Assembly: GCA_021780905.1 (NCBI GenBank)
Contig: JAJXXW010000030.1
Span: forward strand, 17,500 to 81,499
From: a bacterium
GTDB lineage: Bacteria; Verrucomicrobiota; Verrucomicrobiia; Limisphaerales; UBA11358
Direction of reading: 5' to 3'
Length of the DNA stretch: 64,000 nt
The stretch's first letter is position 1, and every line of letters begins with the position of its first letter. Below the pieces are notes generated by a model, which searched no databases, had not been told where the DNA came from, and was given only the letters and a program-made list of their open reading frames with translations. Of the stretch, positions 35,230 through 43,339 are shown in pieces. The position numbers and the translations under genes were made by a program.

Positions 35230-36930
35230 ATGACCGACGAAATCAACATTCCGTTGCTCTCCCTGCTCCGCAGCCAGGGCATGCTGGACGACCTCCAGTT
35301 TGAGGAGGTGGCCGCCGAGCTGCGGCGCAACGCGGCGCCGGTGATCCAGGTGCTGCAGGATTTCGGCATCATGAAGCTCGACGACATCCTGCACGTGGAG
35401 GCGACGGCGCTGGGCACGGAGGTGGTGTCGCTGAAAGACCGCCCGATCCCGGCGGAAGTCCTGAGTTTGATCCCGGCGAAGGTGGCGCAGATGTATCACT
35501 GCCTGCCGGTGGGCTTCGCCAATGGCATGTTGCAGGTGGCGCTGGCCGAGCCGCTCGACCCGGCCAAGGCGGACGAGATCAATTTCATCGCCAAGCGCGA
35601 CGTGCAGATCGTGGTGGCCGATCCGGCGGAAATCGGGCGCGCGATCGAGCGGAACTACGGCCAGGAGGAGAACGAGAGTTTTGCTGAAATCCTCAAGGAG
35701 CTGGGTGATGAAAAGTTGGAGCGCGTGGCCAAGGCGGCGGGCGAGGACGCGCGCGCGGCCGAGGATCTGGCGAACCAGGTGCCCATCGTCAGGTTCGTGA
35801 ATCTCGTTTTGCAGCAGGCGGTGCAGGACCGCGCGAGCGACATTCACTTCGAGCCGTTCGAGACGGAATTCCGCATCCGCTACCGCGTGGACGGCGCGCT
35901 CTACGAAATGGCCCCGCCGCCCAAGCACCTCGCCCTGCCGGTCGCCTCGCGCATCAAGATCATGGCGAACCTGAACATTTCCGAAATGCGCCTGCCGCAG
36001 GACGGGCGGATCAATTTGAACCTGAACGGCAAGCCCGTGGACTTGCGCGTGAGCACGCTGCCGACGGCGTTCGGCGAATCCATCGTGCTGCGCGTGCTGG
36101 ACCGTTCCTCGGTGAACCTGGAACTGGAGTCGCTCGGGTTTCCGAAATACGTCCATGATTTCGTGACGGAGGTGATCCAGCGGCCGAACGGCATTTTCGT
36201 CGTCACCGGGCCGACGGGTTGCGGCAAGACGACGACGCTGTATTCCTGCCTGCGCCGGGTCAACACGATTGACTCCAAGCTGCTGACGGCGGAGGACCCG
36301 GTAGAATTTGACATCGAGGGCATCATGCAGGTGGCCATCAACGACGCGCAGGGCATGACGTTCGCCAAGGCGCTAAAATCGTTTTTGCGCCAGGATCCGG
36401 ACATCATCATGGTCGGCGAAATGCGCGACCTGGAGACGGCGCAGATTTCCATCCAGGCGTCGCTCACCGGCCACTTGGTCTTGAGCACGCTGCACACGAA
36501 CGATTCGCCGGGGGCGGTGACGCGGTTGGTGGACATGGGGGTGGAGCCGTTTTTGATTTCCTCGACGCTGATGGCGGTGCTGGGACAGCGGCTGGTGCGG
36601 ACGATTTGCAAGAATTGCCGGACGCCGTTTGAGCCGACGGAGCAGCAGCTGGCGTTGCTCGGGCTGTCGCCGCATGATTTGGGAGACAAGGTTTTCCATT
36701 ACGGGCGCGGCTGCTCGACGTGCAATGACACGGGTTACAAGGGGCGCAAGGGTATTTATGAGCTGCTGGTCGTGAGTGATGCGATCCGCAACCTGATCAA
36801 TGACCGGGCGCCGACGGTGGTGGTGCGGCAAAAGGCGGTGGAGCTGGGCATGATCACTTTGCGCGAAGACGGCTTGCGCGGTATCTTCGACGGTGATACA
36901 ACGATTGAGGAAGTGGTCAAATACACCTGA
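35230..36930 (+). CDS. pilB: Type IV pilus/T2SS assembly ATPase (PilB/GspE-like, second copy)
   Basis: 566 aa, a second assembly ATPase with the same plan as the one at 32294: a MshEN-like N-terminus ([23 protein letters not shown]), Walker [11 protein letters not shown] from residue 327, Asp box [10 protein letters not shown], Walker [14 protein letters not shown] and His box [17 protein letters not shown]. Four zinc cysteines are in ICKNCRTPF and GCSTCNDTG. The Ser-to-Cys change in Walker A occurs in other members. The two copies differ throughout, so this is not a recent duplication. It lies 9 bp after pilT and 78 bp before pilC. Confidence 0.93.
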   Translation: MTDEINIPLLSLLRSQGMLDDLQFEEVAAELRRNAAPVIQVLQDFGIMKLDDILHVEATALGTEVVSLKDRPIPAEVLSLIPAKVAQMYHCLPVGFANGMLQVALAEPLDPAKADEINFIAKRDVQIVVADPAEIGRAIERNYGQEENESFAEILKELGDEKLERVAKAAGEDARAAEDLANQVPIVRFVNLVLQQAVQDRASDIHFEPFETEFRIRYRVDGALYEMAPPPKHLALPVASRIKIMANLNISEMRLPQDGRINLNLNGKPVDLRVSTLPTAFGESIVLRVLDRSSVNLELESLGFPKYVHDFVTEVIQRPNGIFVVTGPTGCGKTTTLYSCLRRVNTIDSKLLTAEDPVEFDIEGIMQVAINDAQGMTFAKALKSFLRQDPDIIMVGEMRDLETAQISIQASLTGHLVLSTLHTNDSPGAVTRLVDMGVEPFLISSTLMAVLGQRLVRTICKNCRTPFEPTEQQLALLGLSPHDLGDKVFHYGRGCSTCNDTGYKGRKGIYELLVVSDAIRNLINDRAPTVVVRQKAVELGMITLREDGLRGIFDGDTTIEEVVKYT

Positions 36931-37008
36931 AGAATAGTGATGAGTGCTGGGTGACGAGTGATGAGCCAATACAAACCTACTTGTCCCTCATGACTCATAA
37001 CTGATTTT

Positions 37009-38304
37009 ATGCCAAAGTATAATTATGTGGCCCTGGACGCCCGTGGAGCGGAAACGAAAGGCACCATTGAAGTGGGCAGCCAGAACGAGGCCATTGGCCG
37101 CGTGAAGGAGATGGGGTTGTTTCCGACGAAGATCACCGAGGCGGACAAGGCGGACCTGGCGGCGGGCAAAAAGGCCAAGGCCAAACCGGCGGCCAAGGCC
37201 AAGGCGGGCAAAAAGGGCGGCGGGATGAATTTCAACATCCGGATTCCCGGCCTCGGCGGGAAGGTGAAGCCGAAGGTGCTGACCACGTTCACGCGCCAGC
37301 TCGCGACCCTGGTGGACGCCGGCCTGCCGCTCTTGCGCGGCCTGCGCGTCCTGGAAAAGCAAGAACGCAATGTCAACCTGAAGAAAATCCTGGGCGAGCT
37401 GTCCACCTCCATTGAGGGCGGCAGCACGTTCTCCGAGGCGCTCGCGCAGCATCCCAAAGTTTTCAACCGGCTGTTCGTCAACATGGTCAAGGCGGGCGAA
37501 CTCGGCGGCGTGCTGGAAGTCGTGTTGAAGCGCCTCGCGGAGTTCTCCGAAAAAGCGCAGAAGATCAAGGGCAAGGTCAAGGCGGCGCTGTTTTATCCCA
37601 GCGCGGTCCTGATCGTGGCGGTGGGCATCATGATTCTGCTGATGTGCTTCGTGGTGCCGAAGTTCAAGGACGTGTTCAGCGGCATGGGCTTCAAGCTGCC
37701 CGGATTTACCCTGTTCGTGCTTTGGGTGAGCGACACCATCAAGAACAACATCCTCGGCACGATGGGCGTGGTGGCGGTGCTGGTGATTTTGTTTCTGCTG
37801 TTCATCCGGACGAAATTCGGCCGGCACATGTGGGACAAAACCAAGCTCACGATGCCGCCAACCGGGCAGGTGGTGTCCAAGGTTTCCATCTCGCGCTTCA
37901 CGCGCACCCTCGGCACGCTTGTGAGCAGCGGCGTGCCGATTTTGCAGGCACTCACCATCGTCAAGGAAACCGCCGGCAATGTCATCATCGCCAACGCCGT
38001 CGCCCAGGTGCATGAAAGCGTGAAGGAGGGCGAAACCATCACCGCGCCGCTCGAGGCCTCGGGCGCGTTTCCGCCGATGGTCATCAGCATGGTGGACGTC
38101 GGTGAACAGACCGGTGCCCTGCCCGAAATGCTCCTCAAAATCGCCGACAACTACGATGAGGAGGTGGACAACGCCGTCGCCGCCATGACCTCGCTGCTGG
38201 AACCGATCATGATTGTGGCGCTGGCGGTGATCGTCGGCAGCATCGTCATCGCCATGTTCCTGCCCTTGATCCGCATGATCGAAATAATGAGCGGTCCCAC
38301 CTGA
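37009..38304 (+). CDS. pilC: Type IV pilus inner-membrane platform protein PilC/GspF
   Basis: 431 aa. It begins YNYVALDARGAETKGTIE, the typical PilC/GspF N-terminal strand, followed by a Lys/Ala-rich linker (about residues 46-72, KAKAKPAAKAKAGKK). Two T2SSF domains follow: FTRQLATLVDAGLPLLRGLRVLE and FTRTLGTLVSSGVPILQALTIV. Three membrane helices include VLIVAVGIMILLMCFVVPKF and the C-terminal IVALAVIVGSIVIAMFLPLI. It anchors the ATPase and the growing pilus. The linker is longer and more basic than usual. Confidence 0.94.
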   Translation: MPKYNYVALDARGAETKGTIEVGSQNEAIGRVKEMGLFPTKITEADKADLAAGKKAKAKPAAKAKAGKKGGGMNFNIRIPGLGGKVKPKVLTTFTRQLATLVDAGLPLLRGLRVLEKQERNVNLKKILGELSTSIEGGSTFSEALAQHPKVFNRLFVNMVKAGELGGVLEVVLKRLAEFSEKAQKIKGKVKAALFYPSAVLIVAVGIMILLMCFVVPKFKDVFSGMGFKLPGFTLFVLWVSDTIKNNILGTMGVVAVLVILFLLFIRTKFGRHMWDKTKLTMPPTGQVVSKVSISRFTRTLGTLVSSGVPILQALTIVKETAGNVIIANAVAQVHESVKEGETITAPLEASGAFPPMVISMVDVGEQTGALPEMLLKIADNYDEEVDNAVAAMTSLLEPIMIVALAVIVGSIVIAMFLPLIRMIEIMSGPT

Positions 38305-38361
38305 CCTTTGGGGACTAATCCGGTTTCGGTTCAATCCAAAGTGAATTCATCTTCCAAATCC

Positions 38362-38397
38362 TTGACAAAAACCCGTCCGGCGTGTAAATACATTGTA
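38362..38397 (+). promoter_or_regulatory. Sigma70-type promoter with overlapping short palindrome
   Basis: TTGACA at 38362-38367 is followed after 17 bases by TAAATA at 38385-38390, giving a near-consensus promoter 40-50 bases upstream of the toxin-like gene. The palindrome TACATTGTA (38389-38397) overlaps the end of the -10 box, a suitable place for a ribbon-helix-helix repressor. It would drive the toxin-antitoxin pair and, through overlapping genes, the pseudopilins. Confidence 0.6.
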
Positions 38398-38436
38398 ATC
38401 ACATTGCGTGGCCGATTTATTTACAACTGAGCCGTT

Positions 38437-38718
38437 ATGGAGTTCGATTGGAATAATCCGGCATTTGAGCTTGGTTCTTTGACCCAACGGGAAATAGAAG
38501 AGTCGTTTGAGGATCCGTTCGCGGTGCGGCTGATGCCGGACACGCCGCGGTTTGGAGTGCAGGCGCGATTTTTCAATCTGGGTATGTCGGCGGGCGGTGT
38601 CGGCATCTACAGCGTGTATCGGACCAACGGCCGGCTGGTGCGCGTGATGCTGGCGCGGCCGTTCGAGCCGGAGGAACGGTTCTTCTATCAGCGCAAACTG
38701 GACCAGACCCTGGCCTGA
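38437..38718 (+). CDS. BrnT-like toxin (putative)
   Basis: 93 aa. The start MEFDWNNPAFEL, the central EESFEDPFAVRLMPD, then QARFFNLGMSAGGVGIYSVY and RLVRVMLARPFEPEERFFY follow the pattern of BrnT RNase toxins (F-x-W-(D/N); F-x-D-P-x-A; R-x-x-x-(L/I)-G; V-x-Y; (I/V)-R-x-(I/M)-x-A-R; E-R-x-x-Y). The usual K-x-x-x-N-x-x-K-H-G helix near the N-terminus is not recognisable, so it may be a divergent or non-toxic member. The next gene encodes a CopG-type protein, as expected for an antitoxin. Confidence is moderate because the match is by pattern only. Confidence 0.55.
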   Translation: MEFDWNNPAFELGSLTQREIEESFEDPFAVRLMPDTPRFGVQARFFNLGMSAGGVGIYSVYRTNGRLVRVMLARPFEPEERFFYQRKLDQTLA

Positions 38719-38755
38719 ACCGGAACGGGAAACCGGCCAGCGATCAATTTTAGCC

Positions 38756-39031
38756 GTGCAAACTTTTGCCAACTGGGATGACGTGCCGCTGTTCGACAGC
38801 GAGGCGGCCGAGGCGGTGTTCTGGTCCGAGAACCGCCCCGCCGTGCGCCTCATGGAGGCGGCGGTCGCCGGCAGCACCGAGTCGTCTGAATCGGTCACGG
38901 TGACGCTGCGGTTTGATCCGCGGATGCTCGCGCGCATCAAGCGGCTCGCCCGGATGCGGTATCTGAATTATCAGAGCATGGTCAAGCAATGGTTGAGCGA
39001 GCGGATGGAGCAGGAATTGAAAGAACGATGA
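38756..39031 (+). CDS. CopG/BrnA-type ribbon-helix-helix antitoxin
   Basis: 91 aa, with a GTG start. The first half has LFDSEAAEAVFWSEN, resembling the F-x-S-E-x-E-E-A-x-F-W motif of CopG-type antitoxins. The second half is a ribbon-helix-helix DNA-binding domain: strand VTVTLRF, helix DPRMLARIKRLARM, helix YQSMVKQWLSERMEQE. It should neutralise the upstream BrnT-like protein and repress the promoter at 38362. Its stop overlaps the ATG of the first pseudopilin gene (ATGA at 39028-39031), tying it to the pilus operon. Confidence 0.7.
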   Translation: MQTFANWDDVPLFDSEAAEAVFWSENRPAVRLMEAAVAGSTESSESVTVTLRFDPRMLARIKRLARMRYLNYQSMVKQWLSERMEQELKER

Positions 39032-39774
39032 AGATGAAATTAAAATGCGGCCGGCGGCACGAGGTGTTTGCCGATCACTCGGCACGCCTGGCTCATTCCT
39101 CTGCGGCCTTCACCCTGGTCGAGCTGCTCGTGGTCATCTCCATCATCGGCGTGCTGGCGGGGTTCACGCTGGTCGCGCTCAAGCCGGCCAGGGCCCTGCA
39201 ATACAAAAAAGTCGCCACGGCGGAAATGAACCACCTCGAAACCGCGCTGGAAAATTACAAGGCCAAATACGGCGCGTATCCGCCCAGCAACCAGAACGCC
39301 CCCGGTGTTTATCCCGCGCCGCTGGATCGCTCGCAGTTCAGCCAGCTTTACTACGAACTGGCCGGCACCACAATCAGCGGCGGCAATTTTGCCACCCTGG
39401 ACCGCAGCGCCGCCATTGCGATTGGCAATGTGAAGACGGCCTACGGCGTGGGCGGCTTTGTCAACTGCACCACGGGCGGGGCGGAGGACGGGACCGTGGC
39501 CCAAAACTTTATCGCCGGCTTGAGTTCCAGGGAGATTGGCGCGGTCTCCAACAATGCCGTGCCCAACACCGTCGTGCTGGGCACTTCTGTCGGCGGGCCG
39601 GACGGCGCCTACCAGCCGATCGGCGTGCCCGGATTGAATCCCTTCCGCTATGTTTATCCCGGCGTCTACAATCCCGGCGGCTACGACCTGTGGGTGCAGC
39701 TCGTCATCAACGGCCAGACCAACCTCATCTGCAACTGGAGCCGGCAGGTGCAGATCAACCGCCCGCTTCCCTGA
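39028..39774 (+). CDS. Pseudopilin (GspG-like)
   Basis: 248 aa. The prepilin motif AFTLVELLVVISIIGVLAGF carries Glu at +5, preceded by a leader of about 27 residues (MKMKLKCGRRHEVFADHSAR...), long compared with the 5-10 usual for type IVa pilins. The mature part starts with the hydrophobic helix and continues MNHLETALENYKAKYGAYPPSN, typical of the GspG major pseudopilin family. Translation is coupled to the antitoxin by a 4-bp overlap, and the next pilin starts 2 bp after its stop. Confidence 0.85.
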   Translation: MKMKLKCGRRHEVFADHSARLAHSSAAFTLVELLVVISIIGVLAGFTLVALKPARALQYKKVATAEMNHLETALENYKAKYGAYPPSNQNAPGVYPAPLDRSQFSQLYYELAGTTISGGNFATLDRSAAIAIGNVKTAYGVGGFVNCTTGGAEDGTVAQNFIAGLSSREIGAVSNNAVPNTVVLGTSVGGPDGAYQPIGVPGLNPFRYVYPGVYNPGGYDLWVQLVINGQTNLICNWSRQVQINRPLP

Positions 39775-39776
39775 TC

Positions 39777-40517
39777 ATGATTTTAAAGGCCAGCCCCCGG
39801 CGGTGGATCCATTCTTTCCAAGCTATGAAAATGATCACCAACCCTCGTCCGTCGCCCGCCGGAAAGGCGAAAGCCTTCACCCTCGTCGAAATGCTCGTCG
39901 TGATTGCCATCATCGGCATTCTCGCCGCCATGCTGCTGCCGGCGCTGGCTTACGCCAAGATTGCCGCCCAAAAAGCCAAGGCCAGAACGGAGATGAGCAC
40001 CCTCGTCACGGCCATCCAGGCTTACAACCAGGATTACAGCCGGTTCCCCACCACGCAAAATCCCCCGGCGGGCGATTTCACCTACGGCGGCACCGTGCTG
40101 CCCTCGGCCCCCACGGCCAACGCCGAGGTCATCGCCATTCTGATGGACATCACCAGCACGGCGGTGGATGCCGGCCATCAGAAAAATCCCAAGCAGGTGC
40201 ATTATCTCACGCCCACGGTGGTTTCCGATCCCACGCAACCCGGCGTCTGCAATGCCGACTGGATTTATCGCGACCCGTGGGGCAATCCTTATGTCATCAG
40301 CCTGGATTTGAATTATGACGGCGTCTGCGAAGACGCCTTCTATGGGTTGCCGGCCGTTTCCGGCGGCGGCCTGAATGGACTCATTTTGCAGTCGGATGGC
40401 AATTACGCCTGTCGCAGCACGGTGATGGTCTGGTCCGCCGGGCCGAATGGAAAGATTGACCCCAGCAGCCCGGCCAACCAAGGCGTCAACAAGGACAACG
40501 TGATCAGTTGGCAGTAA
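39777..40517 (+). CDS. Pseudopilin (GspG-like)
   Basis: 246 aa from the ATG at 39777 (an ATG at 39825 is a possible shorter start). The prepilin motif AFTLVEMLVVIAIIGILAAM is followed by TEMSTLVTAIQAYNQDYSRFPTT, again GspG-like. The remainder contains WIYRDPWGNPYVISLDLNYDG, a D-P-W-G-N-P-Y motif shared by GspG-type calcium-binding loops. The leader is basic and 33-odd residues long. It sits between two other pseudopilins in one operon. Confidence 0.85.
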   Translation: MILKASPRRWIHSFQAMKMITNPRPSPAGKAKAFTLVEMLVVIAIIGILAAMLLPALAYAKIAAQKAKARTEMSTLVTAIQAYNQDYSRFPTTQNPPAGDFTYGGTVLPSAPTANAEVIAILMDITSTAVDAGHQKNPKQVHYLTPTVVSDPTQPGVCNADWIYRDPWGNPYVISLDLNYDGVCEDAFYGLPAVSGGGLNGLILQSDGNYACRSTVMVWSAGPNGKIDPSSPANQGVNKDNVISWQ

Positions 40518-40518
40518 T

Positions 40519-41370
40519 ATGCAAACCAGCAGTGACCAGTGGCCGGTGACGGGTGACAGACGGGCGGGGCGTTTCGCGCCTGCCTGCCACGCCTCCCGCC
40601 TCTCGCCTCTCGCACCGGCCTTTACGCTGATCGAGCTGCTGGTCGTGATTGTGATCCTCGGTCTGCTGGCGGCGCTGGCGGTGCCGGCGCTCAAGAACCT
40701 CGGCAAGGCCAACATCCAGGTCAGCGCCGCGCGCCAGTTGCTCGACGACCTCGGCCACGCGCGCCAGCTCGCCATCAGCCAGCACACGACGGTTTACATG
40801 GTCTTTGTGCCGGGAATCTGGAACTTTCCAGCGGGGCAGCAGACGCCGGCGCTGGCGAACCTCTTGGACAAGCAATACACCGGCTATAATTTCCTCTCGC
40901 TCCGGTCCGTGGGCGACCAGCCCGGCCAAAGCACCGTGCAGTATCTTTCCGACTGGAAGTCGCTGCCGGACGGCGCGTTCATCGCGTTGAACAAGTTTTC
41001 CGGCATCACCTACATCACGGACGCCGCCGCCGGCGTGACTTATCAGGTGAACCCCTTTTATTACAGCGCCGGTTTTCGGTTCCCCAACGCGACCAATGCC
41101 GCCGGTCTGGTCAACCTGCCTTACGTCGCCTTCAACTATCTCGGCCAGCTCACGGTGGACGGTGTGAGCGCCTCGACCGCCGACGAATTCATTCCGCTGG
41201 CGCAGGGCACGGTGGGTTACGCCGCCGACCCGAACACCAAGGCGCTGCTTTTTGCCGCGCCGGACGTCACCGAAAATCCGCCGGGCAACAGCACCAACTC
41301 GATGTTCGACCTCATCCGGGTGGATCACCTCACCGGTCGCGCCACCCAGTTGCAGCAAAAGGTCCCATGA
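40519..41370 (+). CDS. Pseudopilin (GspH/FimT-like)
   Basis: 283 aa. The leader MQTSSDQWPVTGDRRAGRF... of about 34 residues precedes AFTLIELLVVIVILGLLAAL. After the helix, AARQLLDDLGHARQLAISQHTTVYMVF fits minor pseudopilins of the GspH/FimT group, where this helix is followed by a beta domain. The leader's opening is nearly the same as that of the PilX-like gene (MKTNSDKWQVTSD), which suggests both grew from one intergenic repeat. It starts 1 bp after the previous stop and overlaps the next gene by 4 bp. Confidence 0.8.
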   Translation: MQTSSDQWPVTGDRRAGRFAPACHASRLSPLAPAFTLIELLVVIVILGLLAALAVPALKNLGKANIQVSAARQLLDDLGHARQLAISQHTTVYMVFVPGIWNFPAGQQTPALANLLDKQYTGYNFLSLRSVGDQPGQSTVQYLSDWKSLPDGAFIALNKFSGITYITDAAAGVTYQVNPFYYSAGFRFPNATNAAGLVNLPYVAFNYLGQLTVDGVSASTADEFIPLAQGTVGYAADPNTKALLFAAPDVTENPPGNSTNSMFDLIRVDHLTGRATQLQQKVP

Positions 41371-42182
41371 AATTTCAAATTCCAAATTTCAAATTTCAAA
41401 TCGTTCGCGCCCCAGCCGGGCGTGGTCGGGAAATTCGCCCTTCGCCCTTCGCCGTTCGCCGTTCCGCCGCTTTCACGATGATCGAGATCGCGATTTGCCT
41501 GGCCATCATCAGCTTTGCGCTCGTGGCCATCATTGGCGTGCTGCCGCTGGGCATGAACACCCAGCGCGACAACCGTGAGCAGACCGTGATCAACCAGGAC
41601 GCCACCGTGCTGGTGGAAGCCGTCCGCACCGCCGCGAGCGGCGCGGACTACCTGACGAATTACGTTTATGCCATCGTCAACACCGGCAACAACACCGGCT
41701 ATTACAACCCGGCGGTCGCCCGCCAGATGAATTTCAATGCCGTCACCGCCGCCTATCCGGGAATGTCCTGGAATCCCTATCTCATCAGCGGTTCCGGAAT
41801 CGTCGGTCTTTTGAGCACGCCGGAATATGCCAATGGCATCACCAACCACATCCTCGCCTACGTCCGCTCCCTCAGCGGCCTGGCGTCCGAGCAGCCGCCG
41901 CAGACCAATGCCATCATGGTCGGCGACGCGTTCTCCTATCGGGTGTATTGCGTGAACGCGCCGGTGGCGCAGGACAACCCCGGCTCCCTCTACGGCCGGC
42001 AACTGAACGCCGGCCTGCACGAGTTGCGGCTGACGTTCCTCTGGCCGCAACTCCCCAACGGCAACGTCGGCAACGGCCGGCAGACCTTCCGGGCGTCCAT
42101 TGCCGGCCAGCTCGTGGCGGATCCAGCCAACCAAAGCCTGCTGTATTATTACCGCCCGCAATCCTTCACCCCCGCGCCATGA
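41367..42182 (+). CDS. Pseudopilin (GspI/PilV-like)
   Basis: 271 aa. The prepilin segment AFTMIEIAICLAIISFALVA is followed by IIGVLPLGMNTQRDNREQTV; a late helix with L-P-x-G is common in PilV/GspI-type minor pilins of this phylum. The leader (MKFQIPNFKFQIVRAPAGRG..., about 35 residues) is encoded by A/T-rich repeats of the AATTTCAAATT type and then by CCCTTCG/CCGTTCG repeats. It overlaps both neighbours by 4 bp (ATGA). Confidence 0.8.
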   Translation: MKFQIPNFKFQIVRAPAGRGREIRPSPFAVRRSAAFTMIEIAICLAIISFALVAIIGVLPLGMNTQRDNREQTVINQDATVLVEAVRTAASGADYLTNYVYAIVNTGNNTGYYNPAVARQMNFNAVTAAYPGMSWNPYLISGSGIVGLLSTPEYANGITNHILAYVRSLSGLASEQPPQTNAIMVGDAFSYRVYCVNAPVAQDNPGSLYGRQLNAGLHELRLTFLWPQLPNGNVGNGRQTFRASIAGQLVADPANQSLLYYYRPQSFTPAP

Positions 42183-43339
42183 AATTTAAGCATCCCATTC
42201 AGGCGCCCCGCTTGTCTGGCATCGTTGCTGGTCGTGACAGCGTCATTGCCGGTCGTGACAGCGTCATTGCCGGTCGTGACGGCGTCATTGCCGGTCGTGA
42301 CGGCGTCATTGCCGGTCGTGACGGCGTCATTGCCGGTCGTGACAGCGTCATTGCCGGTCGTGACAGCGTCATTGCCGGTCGGGACAGCGGCGTTGCTGGT
42401 CGGATAATGAGGTTCAGTGAACGGGAAAAGACCTCGGTATCCATCAAAAACAGTCAAAACGGCCAGTTTTACCCCCGACGGGTCTGTCGCGCCTTCACGC
42501 TCATCGAGGTGATGGTGGTGGTGACGCTGCTGGCGCTGATCGTGCTGGCGCTGATGTCGGTGTTCAGCAGCACGCAGCGCGCATTCCGCGCCGCCGTCAC
42601 GCAGACGGACGTGCTAGAAGGCAGCCGCGCCGCGATGGACCTGATCGCCGCCGACCTGCGCGGGGTGACGCCGTCCTACGCGGCATATTATTCCGGGGCG
42701 GTAAATTTTTTTGTTACGAACAACGCCAGTTATTCCCAGCCGCTGGTGCAGTCGCTGCCGGGCGGCAATGCCAGCCGGTCCAACCTGCTGCAGGAGATAT
42801 TTATTTTGAACCGGCAAAACACCCAGTGGTGGGGTGTGGGTTATGCCATCTCCTTCAATTCATCGGGCAACCTGTATTCCCTCTACCGTCTGCAAGCTCC
42901 GTTGCCTCCGGGCACCACTGACCCGACCGTGATTTTTAACAGCCCGGCCTTTCAGAATTTTTTCCAGAACCCGGCCAATCCGGCCAACGGCGGGAGCCAT
43001 CTGCTCGACGGCGTGGTGCATCTGGTGGTTCGCGCCTATGATCCGAACGGCGTGTGGATTGCGCCCGGCTATGCGCTCTACACCAATTTTCTGAACGAAG
43101 CCACGCTGCCTTTCCCGCTGGCGGGCGGCGAAGCCGGCTTTGTCATGTATAGCAATGTGGTCCCCGCCGCGGTGGAGCTGGAAATGGGCGCGCTGGAAGA
43201 CCAGGTGCGGGCGCACGCGGAAGCGCTACCCGGCGGCTCGGCGGCGCAACTGCAATACCTTTCGCAGCAGGCGGGCGCGGTGCATCTGTTCCGCCAGCGC
43301 GTCACCATCCCCAACGTGGACTCCACGGCCTACCAATGA
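42179..43339 (+). CDS. Pseudopilin (GspJ/PilW-like) with tandem-repeat leader
   Basis: 386 aa. The prepilin motif AFTLIEVMVVVTLLALIVLA starts only at residue 105, so the pre-sequence is about 105 residues, far beyond any normal leader. Residues about 18-73 are eight copies of a seven-residue unit (AGRDSVI or AGRDGVI). After the helix, VFSSTQRAFRAAVTQTDVLEGSRAAMDLIAADLRG matches the GspJ/PilW group. A later start cannot be excluded: an in-frame ATG at 42407 (MRFSEREKTSV) would give a leader of about 28 residues. The gene overlaps both neighbours by 4 bp. Confidence 0.8.
   Translation: MKFKHPIQAPRLSGIVAGRDSVIAGRDSVIAGRDGVIAGRDGVIAGRDGVIAGRDSVIAGRDSVIAGRDSGVAGRIMRFSEREKTSVSIKNSQNGQFYPRRVCRAFTLIEVMVVVTLLALIVLALMSVFSSTQRAFRAAVTQTDVLEGSRAAMDLIAADLRGVTPSYAAYYSGAVNFFVTNNASYSQPLVQSLPGGNASRSNLLQEIFILNRQNTQWWGVGYAISFNSSGNLYSLYRLQAPLPPGTTDPTVIFNSPAFQNFFQNPANPANGGSHLLDGVVHLVVRAYDPNGVWIAPGYALYTNFLNEATLPFPLAGGEAGFVMYSNVVPAAVELEMGALEDQVRAHAEALPGGSAAQLQYLSQQAGAVHLFRQRVTIPNVDSTAYQ
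42230..42397. repeat. 21-bp tandem repeat, eight copies
   Basis: Units begin GGTCGTGACAGCGTC and are exactly 21 bases. Copies 1, 2, 6 and 7 carry A at one position, copies 3-5 carry G there, and copy 8 is diverged. The unit is a multiple of three and has no stop in several frames on both strands, so copy number can change without breaking the reading frame. It sits in the leader region of a pseudopilin gene. Confidence 0.97.

Noticed and set aside
42230..42397. Regular repeats that could be taken for a CRISPR array
   Set aside because: The 21-bp units are directly contiguous with no spacers, are translated in frame, and no cas gene is nearby.
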